A stretch of DNA of 64,000 nucleotides from Theocolax elegans (taxonomy: Eukaryota; Arthropoda; Insecta; Hymenoptera; Cerocephalidae): NCBI GenBank assembly GCA_026168455.1, contig CM047430.1:69975044-70039043 (forward strand). The letters are read 5' to 3'. This document shows, piece by piece, positions 1 to 12,843 of the stretch. Position 1 is the first letter of the stretch; every line of letters starts with the position of its first letter. Under the pieces are notes generated by a model that saw only the letters and a list, made by a program, of their open reading frames with translations, was not told where the DNA came from and did no database searches. Position numbers and translations under genes: made by a program.

Positions 1-694
1 TGGATATATATACGTTCGTAGTTCTCTTTTGGGTTGAAAGAATTTTGATTGGGAAGGAAAAAAGGACCGGCCTCCCCCGCTGAGGCTGTTTTTTTTATTA
101 TACTCGCGGCATTTCGGCGCAATTAGCGTGACTGTTAACAGGGAGATAGATCCGTGTATACGTGTGTCCCGACGTCTTCCCGCGACGCGAGATTACGCGG
201 TTTACCTTAATTGCACGCGAAAAAAAATGCCAAGGTAAATACGCTTTTCCCGACGGTATATCCACCTTGGACATCAGTCGAGCTTGCTATCTTGCCTTTA
301 CGGCGACTTTATTTAGAACATTTTTTTCTAACTGTCTACTCCATATTTTTGCAAACGAGATTTTTTAAATTGTATTAATCTGATTTCGTATCAAACGTCT
401 AATTAAAGTTTAATGTTTTTTTTTAAATTACAAAACAATGCTTTAAATTGTCGAGACATTTTTTGGATCAATCATACAAAATTAGTTGCAAGAAAAGATT
501 TCTATTTTCAAAATAAAAATAGTAACGTACTTCTAAAAGTAAATTTTTCACATTTTCACTTGTTTCAGCATTATACAATTTGATAAGGACGTTTAAATAA
601 AATGTTGAAGTCATTGAATAATCTTACCTTTGCTACTTTGAAAAAAAACGTTTTTAAATATACTGGTTTACCTAACACACCATAAAGAATATGT

Positions 695-775
695 ATGTGT
701 GAGTGCATATATGTATATATATATATATATGTGTATATACATGTGTGTGTGTATGTGTATATATGTGTGTGTTTA

Positions 776-852
<77 letters not shown>
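695..852. repeat. Compound TA/TG microsatellite
   Basis: Alternating (TA)n and (TG)n blocks, ending in a pure TA run at about 818-852. Open frames on both strands here encode only Y/I/V/C or T/H repeats and are artefacts of the repeat. Confidence 0.95.
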
Positions 853-854
<2 letters not shown>

Positions 855-3800
855 GTGTATCTCGATGTATCTCATAAAAACACGATTTCCCGATGAAAAT
901 TGATTAAACTTTAAGAATTTCCGGGGAGCTCTTTTTCTATGAGTTTGTGACCCACTGTACGACGTGATACAAAGTTACGACACTTTAATTGGACATGCAC
1001 GTCTGCAGCGGTCGCGCGCTTTGGTCGGCGCTAATTAGCGTCGCCTCCTCGTTTTCTTCTCCGTACCATTTTTTTTTCACCCGCTTTTCTGAGCGCAAAT
1101 GAGTAAAAACGATGGGATTCTTTCCACTTAATTTACCGACCAGAGTGTATACGTGCCTATTCTTCTCCTTTCTTTTTTTTTTAACCCTCGCGAAATGAGA
1201 TTTCCGATAATCATTGAATTCATTCAAGGCGAACCGCTTGATCGATGATACTAAGAAACTTGATTCGAAGAATCGTTCTTTGCTTATAGATCGTCTGTTT
1301 ACCATGTCGTACGGTATTAACGTTTATTTCTCTTATCTTATTTTTTATTTTATTAGCTAAAATGTATGTGTGCACACGTATACGTGCACTATATGAATTG
1401 AAATTCATGGTAGATTGATTTTTTGTAAATTTCCACTGGTGGTATTTATATTCAATTTAATAAAATTGGAAAGCAATTTTCACGTGTGCGATTTACGCTA
1501 CGGTTGATTTTAATATTTTATTATAAAATTAAATGTGACGACTCGGTGAAAATATGGGAACGAATGATGTTGTTCCTATAAACGTAATTTGTAAAGTATA
1601 CATTAAACAACGAGGGGTTTTATACGCAAATATTTGCCACGTTTTGTTATAGTCGATTTTACAAATACGTTTAGCACTGTTTTTGTTATGTGCAAAACTA
1701 CGTTTTTAGGTAACGTTAATTTATAATATTTCGAGTTGTAATAAAAATATTTATTTCGTTCGTACCGATTTATTATTTGTTTCGTTATACCGCGCGCGTG
1801 TGTACTACTGCGATTATTCGTATTTTTATCTCGCATCCACCCAGAAGCGGGATATTTTAAATTTAATTTTATAACATATCGCTCGTTCACGGCGATAGTG
1901 CAAACGCAAATAGCAAAGGAAACGCGATTCAACAAACGTTTCGTATGCAAAACTGAAATAATTTTTAAACTGATATTGCTCAATTAATACATCGACTTTA
2001 CTATAATAAATTGTTGTACATTACTCAAACGTCAGAATCGATCGGCATAATATAACCAAAAGATTTAATTGAACAATTATCATGCAATTGTCACCACTAC
2101 AACACACAAAAGGAAATAGCAAAAAAATCGGTTAAAAATTGAAGTAAACAATAAAAAATGATTACGCTGGCGTAATGACGAAACGGGGATTCGCGTAAGG
2201 GGTAAGAAGGGGAGTAGGAGGTTGGGGAGATACGAGACGGCGCGGCAAACGTATATACAAGAGGGTCCCTCCTCATCGGGCTAACAGGATGTTTATAATA
2301 AATCGGTCTCGTTAGCAAGAAAGTTTGTTTTTGCTCTGAGGGTCTGCTCATTAGATCGCCACGGTGCGACGGTAATTAGAAGTTTTAGCCCTCCCTCTCT
2401 CCCTCTCTCCCTCTCTCCCTCTCGCTCTTGGAACGTCCTCCTCCCCCGCCCCGCACGCTCGTACTCCCCCCTCCTCCTCCACCACCTCCTCTTGAACGTT
2501 ACGGTGCGGTTTGGTGCGCGTTCAGTAATGATGTAGCCGAGTTAAAGGGAGATGCGCGCGAGGGATCAGCTCTTGGCGATTAAGCTCGATATCCGGCATG
2601 ATCGTGATCGCGGAGACGATCAACCGAGTCTTTGCTATAAGCGATAGAACGCCAATTATCGTTTTTCATCGTGGAAAAGCCTGTGCGGTGTGACGATTTT
2701 CCAATCCTATAAATCGACCGAACGATCGACGTACGAGATTTCATTTGAATCTTATACGCGTTTGATTCGATTTTTTTCTACGTTAAGGGGGGAGAGGGAA
2801 TCAATTTGGATTATACGAATGAAAATTAAAAATTGCAGTTTGATGTTAAAGATTGATAATGCCAAATATGCACGTACCACTTATTTGCGAAAGTTACATG
2901 CATGCTTTAATATAATTTTTGATAAATTTGACGGAACGGAAGTTCCCGTGCGGTATTACTAAATTTAATAATGTCTAATTCCAACCTACAAAATTTATAA
3001 TTCTGCCTTTACACTAAAATAAAATTTGAATAATTTATCGTATTCGTTTCCTTGCCGGCAAAATTAATGTATTAAAGCAAAAATGAATAAAGTATAATTA
3101 GAAATTATTCGCAATTTACAAAGTTTTATTACTACATGTATGCGTATTATATTAAAATGCGAATAAACTCATGACGTGTTTGCGTATGCACACGTAGTGC
3201 CTATCAACCTTTCAACGCTACGATTTTAATCGAATTATCGCGATCTATATAAATAAAGAAATCGAGGATATTGCAATAGTGGTATAGTCGTATATATCAT
3301 AGAGAGCGATAAACTGTCGACTGGTACGAAGAGTAAAAATAAACGGAAGGGAAAGGAAGAATGAGGAGGCTCAACGTGTCGATCAAAGACATTTTCGTTT
3401 TTCAAGCCCAAACACCTCTCTAAATGTCGTCTTTGCGGTTAAAAGCCAGGGTGTATAAGAGAGTGCGAGAGAGGTAAAAAGCGCAATGCGCCGAAGCCTA
3501 TTAAGCGAGAAACGCATTGCCTCGTCGGCATTGATACCGAAGCGAGACAAGGAGCCAAGGGAAAACCTGAAATATACGTATATACATACATTACGAGTCC
3601 TCGTACATAGGAGAGGTGACGGAAGGAGAGAGGGAGAGAGAGGGAGAGTGAGGGAGAGTGAGAGGGAGTGAGAGAGGAGTTAAGAGGGGCTTCGACCGGG
3701 AACGAAGGTAAAAGGGGCTTAGGAGTAAAAGCTCCTGGGCCTCCGTCTCTCTTTCTCTCTCTCTGGCTCTCTCTTGCTCTCACTCCCGGGCTGGATGCCC

Positions 3801-4154
3801 CCGTAGCTCTCCGGTCTATGTACGTGTAGGTGAGTGTGCGTGTGTGTACGTGTGGGCGGGTGGGTGGGTACAGGAGGTGGAGGAGGAGGAGGAGGGTGAA
3901 ACGCAAAAGGAGCTCCGGAGAAAGGGTAGAGTTTGCTAATTACGCGCGCTCTCTCTAATGAATAAGCTCTAATGAACCACTTTCTGTTAATTAAAGGCCG
4001 CCTCTATCCCTCTCGAAATCCCACCCCCTTGCGTCGTTTTTCCCTCTCGCTCTCACCGGAGGAGGCTTAGGGAAAAGAGCTCAAATGGAGGATTGCCGTG
4101 TATACGCGAATGAGAAAATGTACACCCGGCTACCCCCGTGTGTGCTACCTCCCT

Positions 4155-4236
4155 CTCTCGCCCTCCCCCCCCCTCGCCCCCCTCGCCACCCTCGCCTCCC
4201 TCGCCTCCCTCGCCCACTCTCCCACTCTTCCACTCT
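4155..4236. repeat. Degenerate CCTCGCC-type minisatellite
   Basis: Pyrimidine-rich tract built from short CCTCGCC/CTCCC words. The strand asymmetry is strong, and the open frames across it on both strands are repeat artefacts. Confidence 0.7.
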
Positions 4237-4421
4237 CGCACTGCGCGCCTCGCTCTATATACCTGTATTGCAGCGCGCTTCTTAACCCTTTGCTTTCGCG
4301 AATGGCATTCGTTTTAAGAGCGACCACTCGCCTGTGCACGAGAGCGAAATTTACTCCCCGATGAGCCTTGATTCTACATGTGAGAATTCAGGATGATTCG
4401 TTGAATGGTAAGCCTTTGCTC

Positions 4422-4470
4422 CCTTGCCTTCTCTCCCTCTCCCTCTCCCTCTCCCTCTCCCTTCCTCTCC
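4422..4470. repeat. (CCCTCT)n microsatellite
   Basis: Uninterrupted hexamer-like CCCTCT repeats followed by a degenerate C-rich tail. A shorter CCCTCTCT tract of similar type lies at 2390-2425. Confidence 0.85.
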
Positions 4471-6309
4471 CGCCCCTGTCCCATGAATCGAGACTACCTT
4501 CGGTCTACTTGTTGATTTCGTCTCTTATTGCGTTTAAATAGTTATGGTTTCCTTGAGTGCGGTTGAGATCGCGTACTCCACATTTAACCCGACTACGTTT
4601 TTTTAAACTTTTTAAGAAATGTCTTATATACAGGATATATGGAGAAGAACTTCTCATAAAATTAGCCTACAAAATCAAAGTATTTGCAAAGAAATGTTGC
4701 CCACATTTTGTCCGCGCTGTCACGATGTCTTTTTAACCTGCTGTTCAAACGTTCCAAGTGTATTGTGTTTTCTCGGTCAATTTTATAAGCATTAAAATCC
4801 TTTCCATACACCTGCGCTTACACATTTATGCACATTTATGCACATGCACACTTAAATAGTAAAAAAAACACTTAACCTAAAATCAATTCGCAATATAATA
4901 TCTATGTACATAATATAGGTACATGTTAGAAAACGATTTAACGATTTTCACGCGTAAAATATTATTTCACTGGTCGTATCATTTTTAATATATATCAATT
5001 TTATATACGATGCACACGCGTACACACATTTTCTTCGGAGATTATTCCGATTCGAATGAAGAGGGGTGTTCATTAGGAAGGTTCGACTTTGATGTGCAAT
5101 CGCGAGTGAGCGAGCGAGCAAGCAAGCAAGCAAGTAAGTAAGTATCTTAAGCATTTAGTAGAATGAATAGAAGTCGACGGTTGACGATATACGTTTGCAT
5201 TCGAACCGAGAGTTAATATCTAATTTGTGCGGCATTAGCCTGTGAATCGTGAATGGGCAAGTTATGGACTGAATGCGAACGCGCCGCAGTTTGACGAACC
5301 GAGGGAAAGCGAGCTTTTAACGACACACCCGAACGCACACCGCCAATTCGAGTCAATCAAACGAGTATTCCCTCTGTTATTTCACTGCATAAAATTGTCG
5401 TTTCAACTATCAAATCATGCGTATTACTTATGCATATATGCGTGATAGAAGTACTTTTTATGCGTTTAATTGGCACAACCGACCTCTATTTTTCCGATAT
5501 ATTTAAAAAGCTATAATCATTTTCGAACACAAGCGATTTTTATGCGAAAACGTGTAACGACGGTGAAAAAGCAAATCAGAATCAAGTTTGAACGATCGAA
5601 GTTGAGGTATATAAACGAGATTCGTTTCGTCAGTGAAAGAAGAAGCAAGGGAAAAAAATGCCGCTACTTATATTTCATTTATAGTGCACCAGAGCTAATT
5701 CCAGCTCAATTATGCCGTCGGTGGCGCACATTCCTCCTTTATTTTGTCCGCGTATTTCTTTTATTTCCTTTCTCTCTCTCTCTCTCTTTTTTTTCGTCGC
5801 TCGAGCGGTCCGCTATTTCAAGCGGTTAATTTATTCCGGTATTGTTATTCGTATTCCCTCTCATTAGGAAATCCGTTTGCAACGCCCCGGTTTTTAAACG
5901 CTTTATATTTACAATTCAATTTGCTTTATATACCGTCGAGCCTCCCTAGCGCATTTATGCGCGAAACGAGCCGCCAAGACGCGCGCGCGCACTTTGTTCT
6001 ATGTATGTTTATATATATAAAGGGGGAAGTCATCGAGAAACGACCACGAAGGGAAGTAGAAAGATAATCTCTTCCGGTTTCAAGGACTCCTTGCTATTTT
6101 TTCTACAATGCTCCTCTTTCCTCGTTGCTTGTTTGTATGGTTTTCTATTATCATATTGTTTCGGCTGTATCGTATGTTTATTTGATCAGTATGAACTTAA
6201 GATTAATATGATTGAAATGATTAATTATTTTAATAATCATCGGGTGTGAAGAATTATCTTATATTTTAATCAATTATTTTTCAATTTTAAAATGTATTAA
6301 TATAGATAT

Positions 6310-6660
6310 TATAGGTTCAAACTGGAAATGTTTTTACAAATCTATTAACTTTTACTATAAAACATTATATGTAACATTGGTAGATAATTATGTCTAGAAT
6401 TCTTCTGTCTGGGTTAAAATTTCAAAACGATATGTCAATATTGACCTTAAAAAATTTTAACTTCGCCTCAATTAATTTTTTCTTTCAAAAGTTTAATAAA
6501 AAGCTTGAAGCAATACCTTTCCAATGGACTGTAGATTGTAACTGATCTTCAAGTTTGTAAAAAAATATGATACACACAAAAAATATCAATAATTTCCATT
6601 TAAATTTCTTTAAAAATTTTGTAATTCTTTATTAACGCTTTTATTAACGATTTTAAAAAT
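6310..6660. mobile_element. Decayed fragment of a foldback MITE (family B)
   Basis: The segment with TTAACTTTTACTATAAAAC (about 6347) and the following GTCTAGAATTCTTC (about 6392) matches, with divergence, the left half of the foldback element at 59416-60391 and the inverse of 17153-17325. The segment near 6500-6530 (AAGCTTGAAGCAATACCTTT) also matches the core of that family. No intact termini or target duplication are visible, so this is an old truncated copy. It has no coding capacity. Confidence 0.6.
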
Positions 6661-7567
6661 GTTTATGCTTTAGACATTTGATCGCGAAATTAAAAATTGC
6701 CGCCAATTAATTGGCACTTATAGCTACCTCAAATTAACATGTCGATCCTATATGTAATACATTACTTAAATATAGTATTATTTAATTGTTTATAATAAAA
6801 TGTTTTCGAAAAATATTATTCTTTTCTTATTGAAATATATATCTAGTAATTTCCGTCATTAATTCTAAATTAAATTAAAAAAAATATTCTTATCAACTAG
6901 CATAAAAAATTTTAGATAAATCTATTAAAATATAAAAAATTATTTTTTTTACTTTTCTTTAAATATTTAAAAACATATTCTTCCAAAAATACTATTAAGT
7001 TATTATATTGAATACATAATTATCAATGAATTGACAGAGGTTTCCGTTCATAATAAGAAAATTCTGTTCAAATAGATTGATAGATTTAGTATAGATTTTT
7101 TAATTTCTATGAAGTACATTTGGTACAAATAAAAAAAATTAATAATATTATTACAATTTTTAAAAAATTTATTTTTCAAAAATCAAAAATTGGATCGGAA
7201 AACCGAAAACATCCATCCATACAGACATTTCTAAAAATGCGTGACTTCGACTCGATTGATAATCGAATGACTTATATTATAAATTGCAAAAAAAAAAATT
7301 TATATAAAGTTATTCATTATATTAAATGAGAACAGTGATTTCATGATTTTACAGTGATTAATAAACTATTTTTTATACCGATTTCCAAGGCAAATAACCA
7401 TTTTAAATAGACTGATTTCTACTAGGACACTACAATTAATTTTTTTCACTCTAAAGTCTAGAAAACACCTTGCAGCAAATACTTCTTAATGAATTCAAGA
7501 TTGTAATTAATCATACGAAAAGTTGTAAAAAGCTAATTTGGTTTAAAATTCTCAATAATGTAAATTG
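6661..7567. other. AT-rich intergenic stretch
   Basis: Very AT-rich sequence with no supported gene. The 69-codon frame at 7120-7329 is K/I/N-rich, as expected for random AT-rich DNA. Confidence 0.6.
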
Positions 7568-8338
7568 TATATGAGCAATTCCAAAAAAAATCAGCCTTTC
7601 AGGCGTTCAAAATGTTTCGAAAACAAAATTTTCGGGCACACCTTCCGGACGTGATTTTTCTTGTTCTATATAATATATAGAAGAAAAATTCGTATAAGTA
7701 CAAACCGTAAGTCTGTGCAAACTTTTTTCACAGCTACTTATTGTTTTTTTAATTTAAACCATTAACGCCGAAATATTATTTCGAACATTATTAGTGACTT
7801 TTCAATGCAATTATTTTTTATATTAATGGCACTGAAAAAATTTTGTTTTCGCATATTTTGACGTAGAATTTTGTGTTCTTTCAAAATCTCTGGTCAAAAT
7901 TTTGGCCAGATTTAAAGGAAATATGATACAATCAATTTAAACACAAAAAACACCAAAATTTAAGAAAAAAAAATTTTTCCATTTTTTTCAGACTGTAATT
8001 GCAAGTAATCTATACTCAAAATATAGAGAAAGGTTCAAGGAATAGTTCTACTTAAAGCCAGTATTTTTTATTTTACCGAAATAACATTTTTTTGTGAAAA
8101 TATTGCGATTTTTGCGAAAAAAGTTAAAAAATCAAATAATACACGTTCTTTTCATATTATTGTTAATTCTTGTTTTTAACTTTATTTATATTATATTTTT
8201 TTTAACACATTTCTATAATAATGTAAAAAAGTTTTAGTTTAAAAATATAAAATGAAATTGGGTACCATCAATTAAAAAAAGGCACAAAGTACAATTTTGG
8301 CATTTACATTAAAGCAATCAAAATATCTATATGGAATT
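7568..8338 (+). repeat. Left terminal inverted repeat
   Basis: Outer block 7568-7757 is the inverse of 9355-9540, including CACACCTTCCGGACGTGATT. Inner block about 8079-8338 is the inverse of about 9083-9352, including GGGTACCATCAATTAAAAAA. The stretch between the blocks is missing from the right arm, so either the left arm gained it or the right arm lost it. Confidence 0.85.
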
Positions 8339-8983
8339 TTACTGGCGCAGGTCACGGCAAAAGTATAGCAGATGCAGTCGACGGCACTGTAAAATCATTT
8401 TGCGATCGCAGAATAACTTGTGGACAAAGTATAATAAGTGCCCATGAGATGAACAATGTTTTAAATAAAAGCAATTGTAAAGTGAAATTGTTTTTAGTTG
8501 TAGAAGCTGATATTGACAAAATTGATACTTTGATCTTGCCCGATTTAAAGCCTGTGCAAGAAACTGTACAAATTCACCAAATTGTTTGGTTAGATTCAAA
8601 TAAGGATACTTTACTCTTCAAATATTTATCATGTTCATATCAATTCCATAAAATATGCAAATCATTATACTGCATCAGAAAATTATAAAGAAGGTGATTG
8701 GGTTGCTGTTATTTATGACAAAATATGGTATCCCGGGTTAGTTACAAAAATTGAAAATGACTTGCTTATCGTTAAATTCCTAGAGTGTAAAAGAAAATAT
8801 TTTAATTTTCTACGGGTAGATGATGTGCAAAAGGTATTTAAAACACAAATTTTGTGCCTCATATACCCAGCCCTCCCACAAACTAAACAAAAGAATGCGA
8901 AAAGTAAAAAATATAATTTTAGCGATGAATCAATAAAATTTGTCAACGAGATTGCAGATAGCTGTACAATTTATGAGTTATAA
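8251..8983 (+). pseudogene. Frameshifted transposon ORF remnant
   Basis: One open frame covers 8251-8688 and a second, shifted by +1, covers about 8626-8983; they overlap near 8630. The first contains a GAGHGKSIAD motif at about 8344-8373 and, further on, HQIVWLDSNKD. The second contains GDWVAVIYDKIWYPG followed by an F-rich block, then ends at a TAA. I recall similar HGKG...DG and W...YPG blocks in transposon-associated proteins of arthropods and cnidarians. That recall cannot be checked here, so the function stays open. The two frames read as halves of one protein separated by a single indel. The upstream part of the protein is missing: the frame opens inside the left inverted repeat. Position between the inverted repeats supports a transposon-encoded gene. 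Confidence 0.65.
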
Positions 8984-9082
8984 GAATTTCAATATGTACT
9001 TCACATTTCAAAAATTATATGTATATATATATATATATAAAATTATCATGTACATATTATATATTTGTAATAAATTATTCTT

Positions 9083-9540
9083 GTTTTAAAATATTAGATA
9101 TTTTGATTGCTTTAAAATAAAATAAAAAATTGTACTTTGTGCCTTTTTTTAATTGATGGTACCCAATTTCATTTTATATTTTTGAAGTAAAACTTTTTTA
9201 TATTATTATAGTAATGTGTTAAAAAAATATAATATAAATAAAAACGTTAAAAACGCGAATTAACAATAATATGAAAAGAACGTGTATTATTCGGTTTTTT
9301 AACTTTTTTCGCAAAAATCGCAATATTTTGACAAAAAAATGTTATTTGTGGTTATATTAAAAAAACAATAAGTAGCTGTGAAAAAAGATTGCACAGACTT
9401 ACGGTTTGTACTTATACGAATTTTTCTTCTATGTATTATATAAAACAAGAAAAATCACGTCCGGAAGGTGTGCCCGAAAATTTTTTTTCGAAACATTTTG
9501 AACGCCTGAAAGGCTGATTTTTTTTGGAATTGCTCATATA
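9083..9540 (-). repeat. Right terminal inverted repeat
   Basis: Inverse of the left arm in two contiguous blocks (9083-9352 and 9355-9540). It ends in GGAATTGCTCATATA. It starts about 100 bp after the stop of the ORF remnant. Confidence 0.85.
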
Positions 9541-12244
9541 GGTAAAATGATTTTTGCGATAGTTTTTATAGTTTGATACAAACGTGTCCATTGTAATAAT
9601 AAAAAATTCTTTTTAATCTGTTTCGAAAGTCAGAACGTATACGTTACGATTATATGAGAGGGAATAAATAACTTGTAGACCTTGTCTGTGAATGTATAAT
9701 TCGAGATATAATATTACAAAGTCAAAGGTTCGCAAAGTACGGGTTTGCTTAAATTTTCTAGTCGTTCGATGAATACATATTATACTCTTGAAATTCGCCC
9801 ACGCAAATGAACGTAGTTCCGCTTATAGATAATGCTAACTGTGAAGCTAAAAAAAAGTAACAAATTTTTACAGTATAGTGATAAAATTTAAAACGAAAGT
9901 GAGAAAACGCATATGTATAGAATAGTGTGACGTAGAAAACTTAGTATCGTCAGGATCGGGAACTACGAAGCGAATGATGCGACGCGACGAAGCATACACA
10001 CACGCGTATACGTGTGCAGAAAGAGAAAAGGAGTAAACCTGGAAGAGGAATGGAGAGAGGGCGGGAGGCTCCATAATCCGCTGATGGACGCATTTACTGA
10101 TTACCCAAACCCCTACTACTACAACGTTTCTCTCCTGTCTCACTCTCCCTCTCGTTTCTCTCTCATTCCGAGCTTTAGATTATATTTCTTACTACAGGGT
10201 GTCCCGGATGTAGCAAACCCAAAGCTTTCGGACACCACCTTCTATCTCCCTCCTCTCTATCTCTCTTCTCTATCCCTCTTTTTCACTTTCTCTCTCTCTC
10301 TTGTATTGATAAATTGTCCAAGGGATTATCACACTTTAATTGTATTATCAGGCCATTTAACCCTTTTAGACCACTCTAATTTTCCGTTAAATAATTCATT
10401 TTGTTCATTTCCTTGTGTAATCGAAAATTGCAAGACTGATACGATATATATTGTGTATTTATTTATCGAGGATCAAACCTATTTTAATTTGCGTAACAAT
10501 ATTGTTTCATTATATTATTTATTAATCAACTACAAGTTTAATTACATTTGAATCACTCGCATTGTTTTTTTTTTAAATTAAAATTTCAACTTAGTTAAGA
10601 ATTAATTTATGCATACAATACGCACGTATTTAATTATTATTAAAAAAAATAACAATTACACTAGACTTTCAAAAAGCTGCGTATTCGTTTAAACTAGTTT
10701 AGTAACGAAATATGTACGAAAAGGAAAATTATAAGTTATAAGATAATTAACTCGTGAAAAATGGTTTCATTATAACAAACTTTTCTGTTACGTGCGGTGA
10801 AAGTAAATTAAACCACTAAGTATATAGTTTTTATCCGAGATCAGTCGAAGCGGTTTAAACGGTGTACTAAAAGAAGAAACGCTCGATTCTGCATATAATT
10901 GTAAATTATCGATATATATATATATATATGTGTTTAAGATAACCGAAAGCGAGAGACAAGTATCATTTCAAATGTTTACAACGCGTATAGTATGTAATTT
11001 TATCTTTCAATCAATTTCAAACCAGTGTAATATATAGTTTTACCTATATGTGTAACGAGATCCTTCTCGCAAATTATAAATGAAAATTAATAATTATAAT
11101 GAACAATCAGTGTCGAGGTACGATAATAATACGGTTAACTACGTATTGAACGTTAACTTTGACGATATATCGATGATTGAAGATTAGAACGATATTATCT
11201 TATTTTTTATTTCGGAAAATGGAGAATTGAATTTTTCAACGAGGGTCTAAAAATAATAATCGCGAATAACGCGGTATTTCAATTGGTTGTCACGTCAAGA
11301 ATATAACGAATGTAACTTACGGATATGTTTTAGTTTTAGAAAATCTGATATCCGGTGTATATATACTATAGTATAAAATTTTACATCTCGAACGATTAAT
11401 CGGGAAATTTCGTATTTTTTGTTCGTTCTATACATAGACAGTAACTATATAGATAGTCTATAATAAAAATAATTGAAATGAAAGAAAGGGGTATACGATG
11501 GGCCAAAAAATGAGAAGCTCATCGACAAATTCCGGAAGGGCATAGAGAACGAGAAGCGAAGTAAAGCATTACGGCACACAGCTGCTCTTGTCGTCGCGGA
11601 AACACCGACTTTCCCTTTCTCGCGTTGTACAGAGAGAAACAAGCCTGTCGCGCAAAGAACTCGGGATAGAAGGAGATAGGGTAACCGTTCGAGGCGCCGG
11701 GGGTGGGGAAACACGATAATTGTAGTAGTAATTACATAAAGGAGATGAAACGAGCGCGAGCGAGAAAAGGGACGGAGAAATAGAGACTCATGAGACGCAC
11801 TAATTATCTTGCGAATAAAATCTCATTAAACCTCCGAGACGGAATCTAGCCTCCCATCTACATTTCCTCCTTTACTTTTATCTCTGACTCTCTCTCTCTC
11901 TGTCTCGCTCTCTTATACTCATCGTGTTCGTTACGAATTTGTATGCGTCGCGAATGCCTCGTTAAAATCTATCATTCGCTTATCGATAACTTGGAAATTT
12001 CTCAAACGTCCGTGTACGTATGATCGTTGTGCGAGATTAATCGAGGCAGGATTTTTAAAATACTGGAAAAGAACAATGATTTTTATATATTCTTATTAAG
12101 TCATAAGAGATGTCAGTCAATTCGAGAGTGACATTTATTGAATCACCCGTAGGATTCGAGCTCAATTGGCAACGTTCCAGTGCATTACTTCCTCCGACAG
12201 CGTCCGAAACTTCGACATTGGATCGAAGAGCATTTTATTAACCT
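9541..12244. other. Noncoding DNA, no supported gene
   Basis: The 179-codon frame at 10012-10551 crosses CT-rich low-complexity sequence and then AT-rich DNA, with no domain. Unique, moderately GC-rich sequence near 11740-11860, with ATTA/TAAT cores, precedes a CT microsatellite at 11888-11915. Nothing else is recognised. Confidence 0.55.
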
Positions 12245-12579
12245 ATTTGTACCTTCCTCTCTCTTTCCCTATATATTGTATATACATATATACACACCAA
12301 CTTTTACCCATTTGCAAAATAAAATTCTCTCTAGATATATCCGATTAATTCGATGTAAATTTTTTTTTACCAATAAATTTTTTAGTAATTCAGCTAAACT
12401 TTATATTTCTTACGGAAGGGACGCTACGTTGCTCCTTGCAATGACTGTACAAACTTATTGCCGATTTGTTTACGTCTTGTTACTTAGCAACATCTTATAT
12501 TTATGTTAAAAGTTTCAATCTTAATTTTGACGTCTCACTTGCGGCTCTATATATACGTATTTATATGTTCTGAATAAGG

Positions 12580-12783
12580 ATGACATCAGTAAGTGGGGTC
12601 GACAGTGATAGTGACGATGTGTTCGATGATGTGCCACCGGAGTAGCTTGAAGCAGCAAAATAAATAGCTTTGAATACGTTGCCAAATATTTCTAAACAAA
12701 AATATACAAAAGTTTACAATGAGTTCAAAAAGTGGCGTAGTACAAGAATACGAGTATTTAAACGAAATATCAACAAAATTTAA
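12580..12783 (+). pseudogene. Recombinase-like N-terminal fragment, broken
   Basis: An ATG at 12580 opens a frame that runs to TAA at 12781 but contains two earlier in-frame stops, at about 12643 (TAG) and 12661 (TAA). The start is acidic (SGVDSDSDDVFDDV). After the second stop comes LNTLPNISKQKYTKVYNEFK and then WRSTR. A block of this form resembles the N-terminal SAM-like part of tyrosine-recombinase-type transposon proteins (Crypton-like), as I recall the family. No catalytic R/H/Y residues are present because the frame ends first. This is best read as a decayed transposon gene start. Confidence 0.4.
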
Positions 12784-12822
12784 ATTTAAATGTTAAATTA
12801 ACGGTTTTTCATTTTTTTTAAG

Positions 12823-12843
12823 CGGGGGGGGCTCCGCCCCCCC
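12823..12843. repeat. G-run/C-run hairpin
   Basis: A run of eight G, a short CTCC loop and a run of seven C form a very stable hairpin, followed by further C runs to about 12870. It lies only in unit 1 of the duplication. Such GC hairpins often mark mobile-element ends, but that role is inferred here. Confidence 0.7.

Larger units (their letters stand above)
1..6309. other. Noncoding DNA, no supported gene
   Basis: No open frame here has a recognisable domain; the longer ones (3439-3906 minus, 5470-5829 plus) run through CT/GA-rich or TA-rich low-complexity sequence. Moderately GC-rich islands lie near 1000-1060, 2440-2620 and 3925-4010. The last has several TAAT/ATTA cores (about 3935-3995) embedded in unique sequence. 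These could be regulatory DNA, but that is inference from composition only. Confidence 0.6.
7568..9540. mobile_element. Long-TIR DNA transposon with degenerate ORF
   Basis: A 1973-bp element whose ends are exact inverted copies: TATATGAGCAATTCC at 7568 and its reverse complement ending at 9540. Each arm continues inward for hundreds of bases. The left arm is about 770 bp and the right about 460 bp, because about 320 bp of the left arm (near 7757-8078) has no counterpart on the right. The centre holds a plus-strand coding remnant (8251-8983). The terminal TATA may include the target duplication (TA or TATA), so the exact boundary is ambiguous. The frameshift suggests a non-autonomous or dead copy. 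The superfamily cannot be assigned from the sequence alone. Confidence 0.85.

Noticed and set aside
3439..3906. 155-codon minus-strand ORF
   Set aside because: It runs through GA/CT-rich sequence and encodes S/L/R/P-rich low-complexity text only.
10012..10551. 179-codon plus-strand ORF
   Set aside because: Its middle is a CT-rich low-complexity stretch and its end is AT-rich. No domain or codon bias supports a gene.
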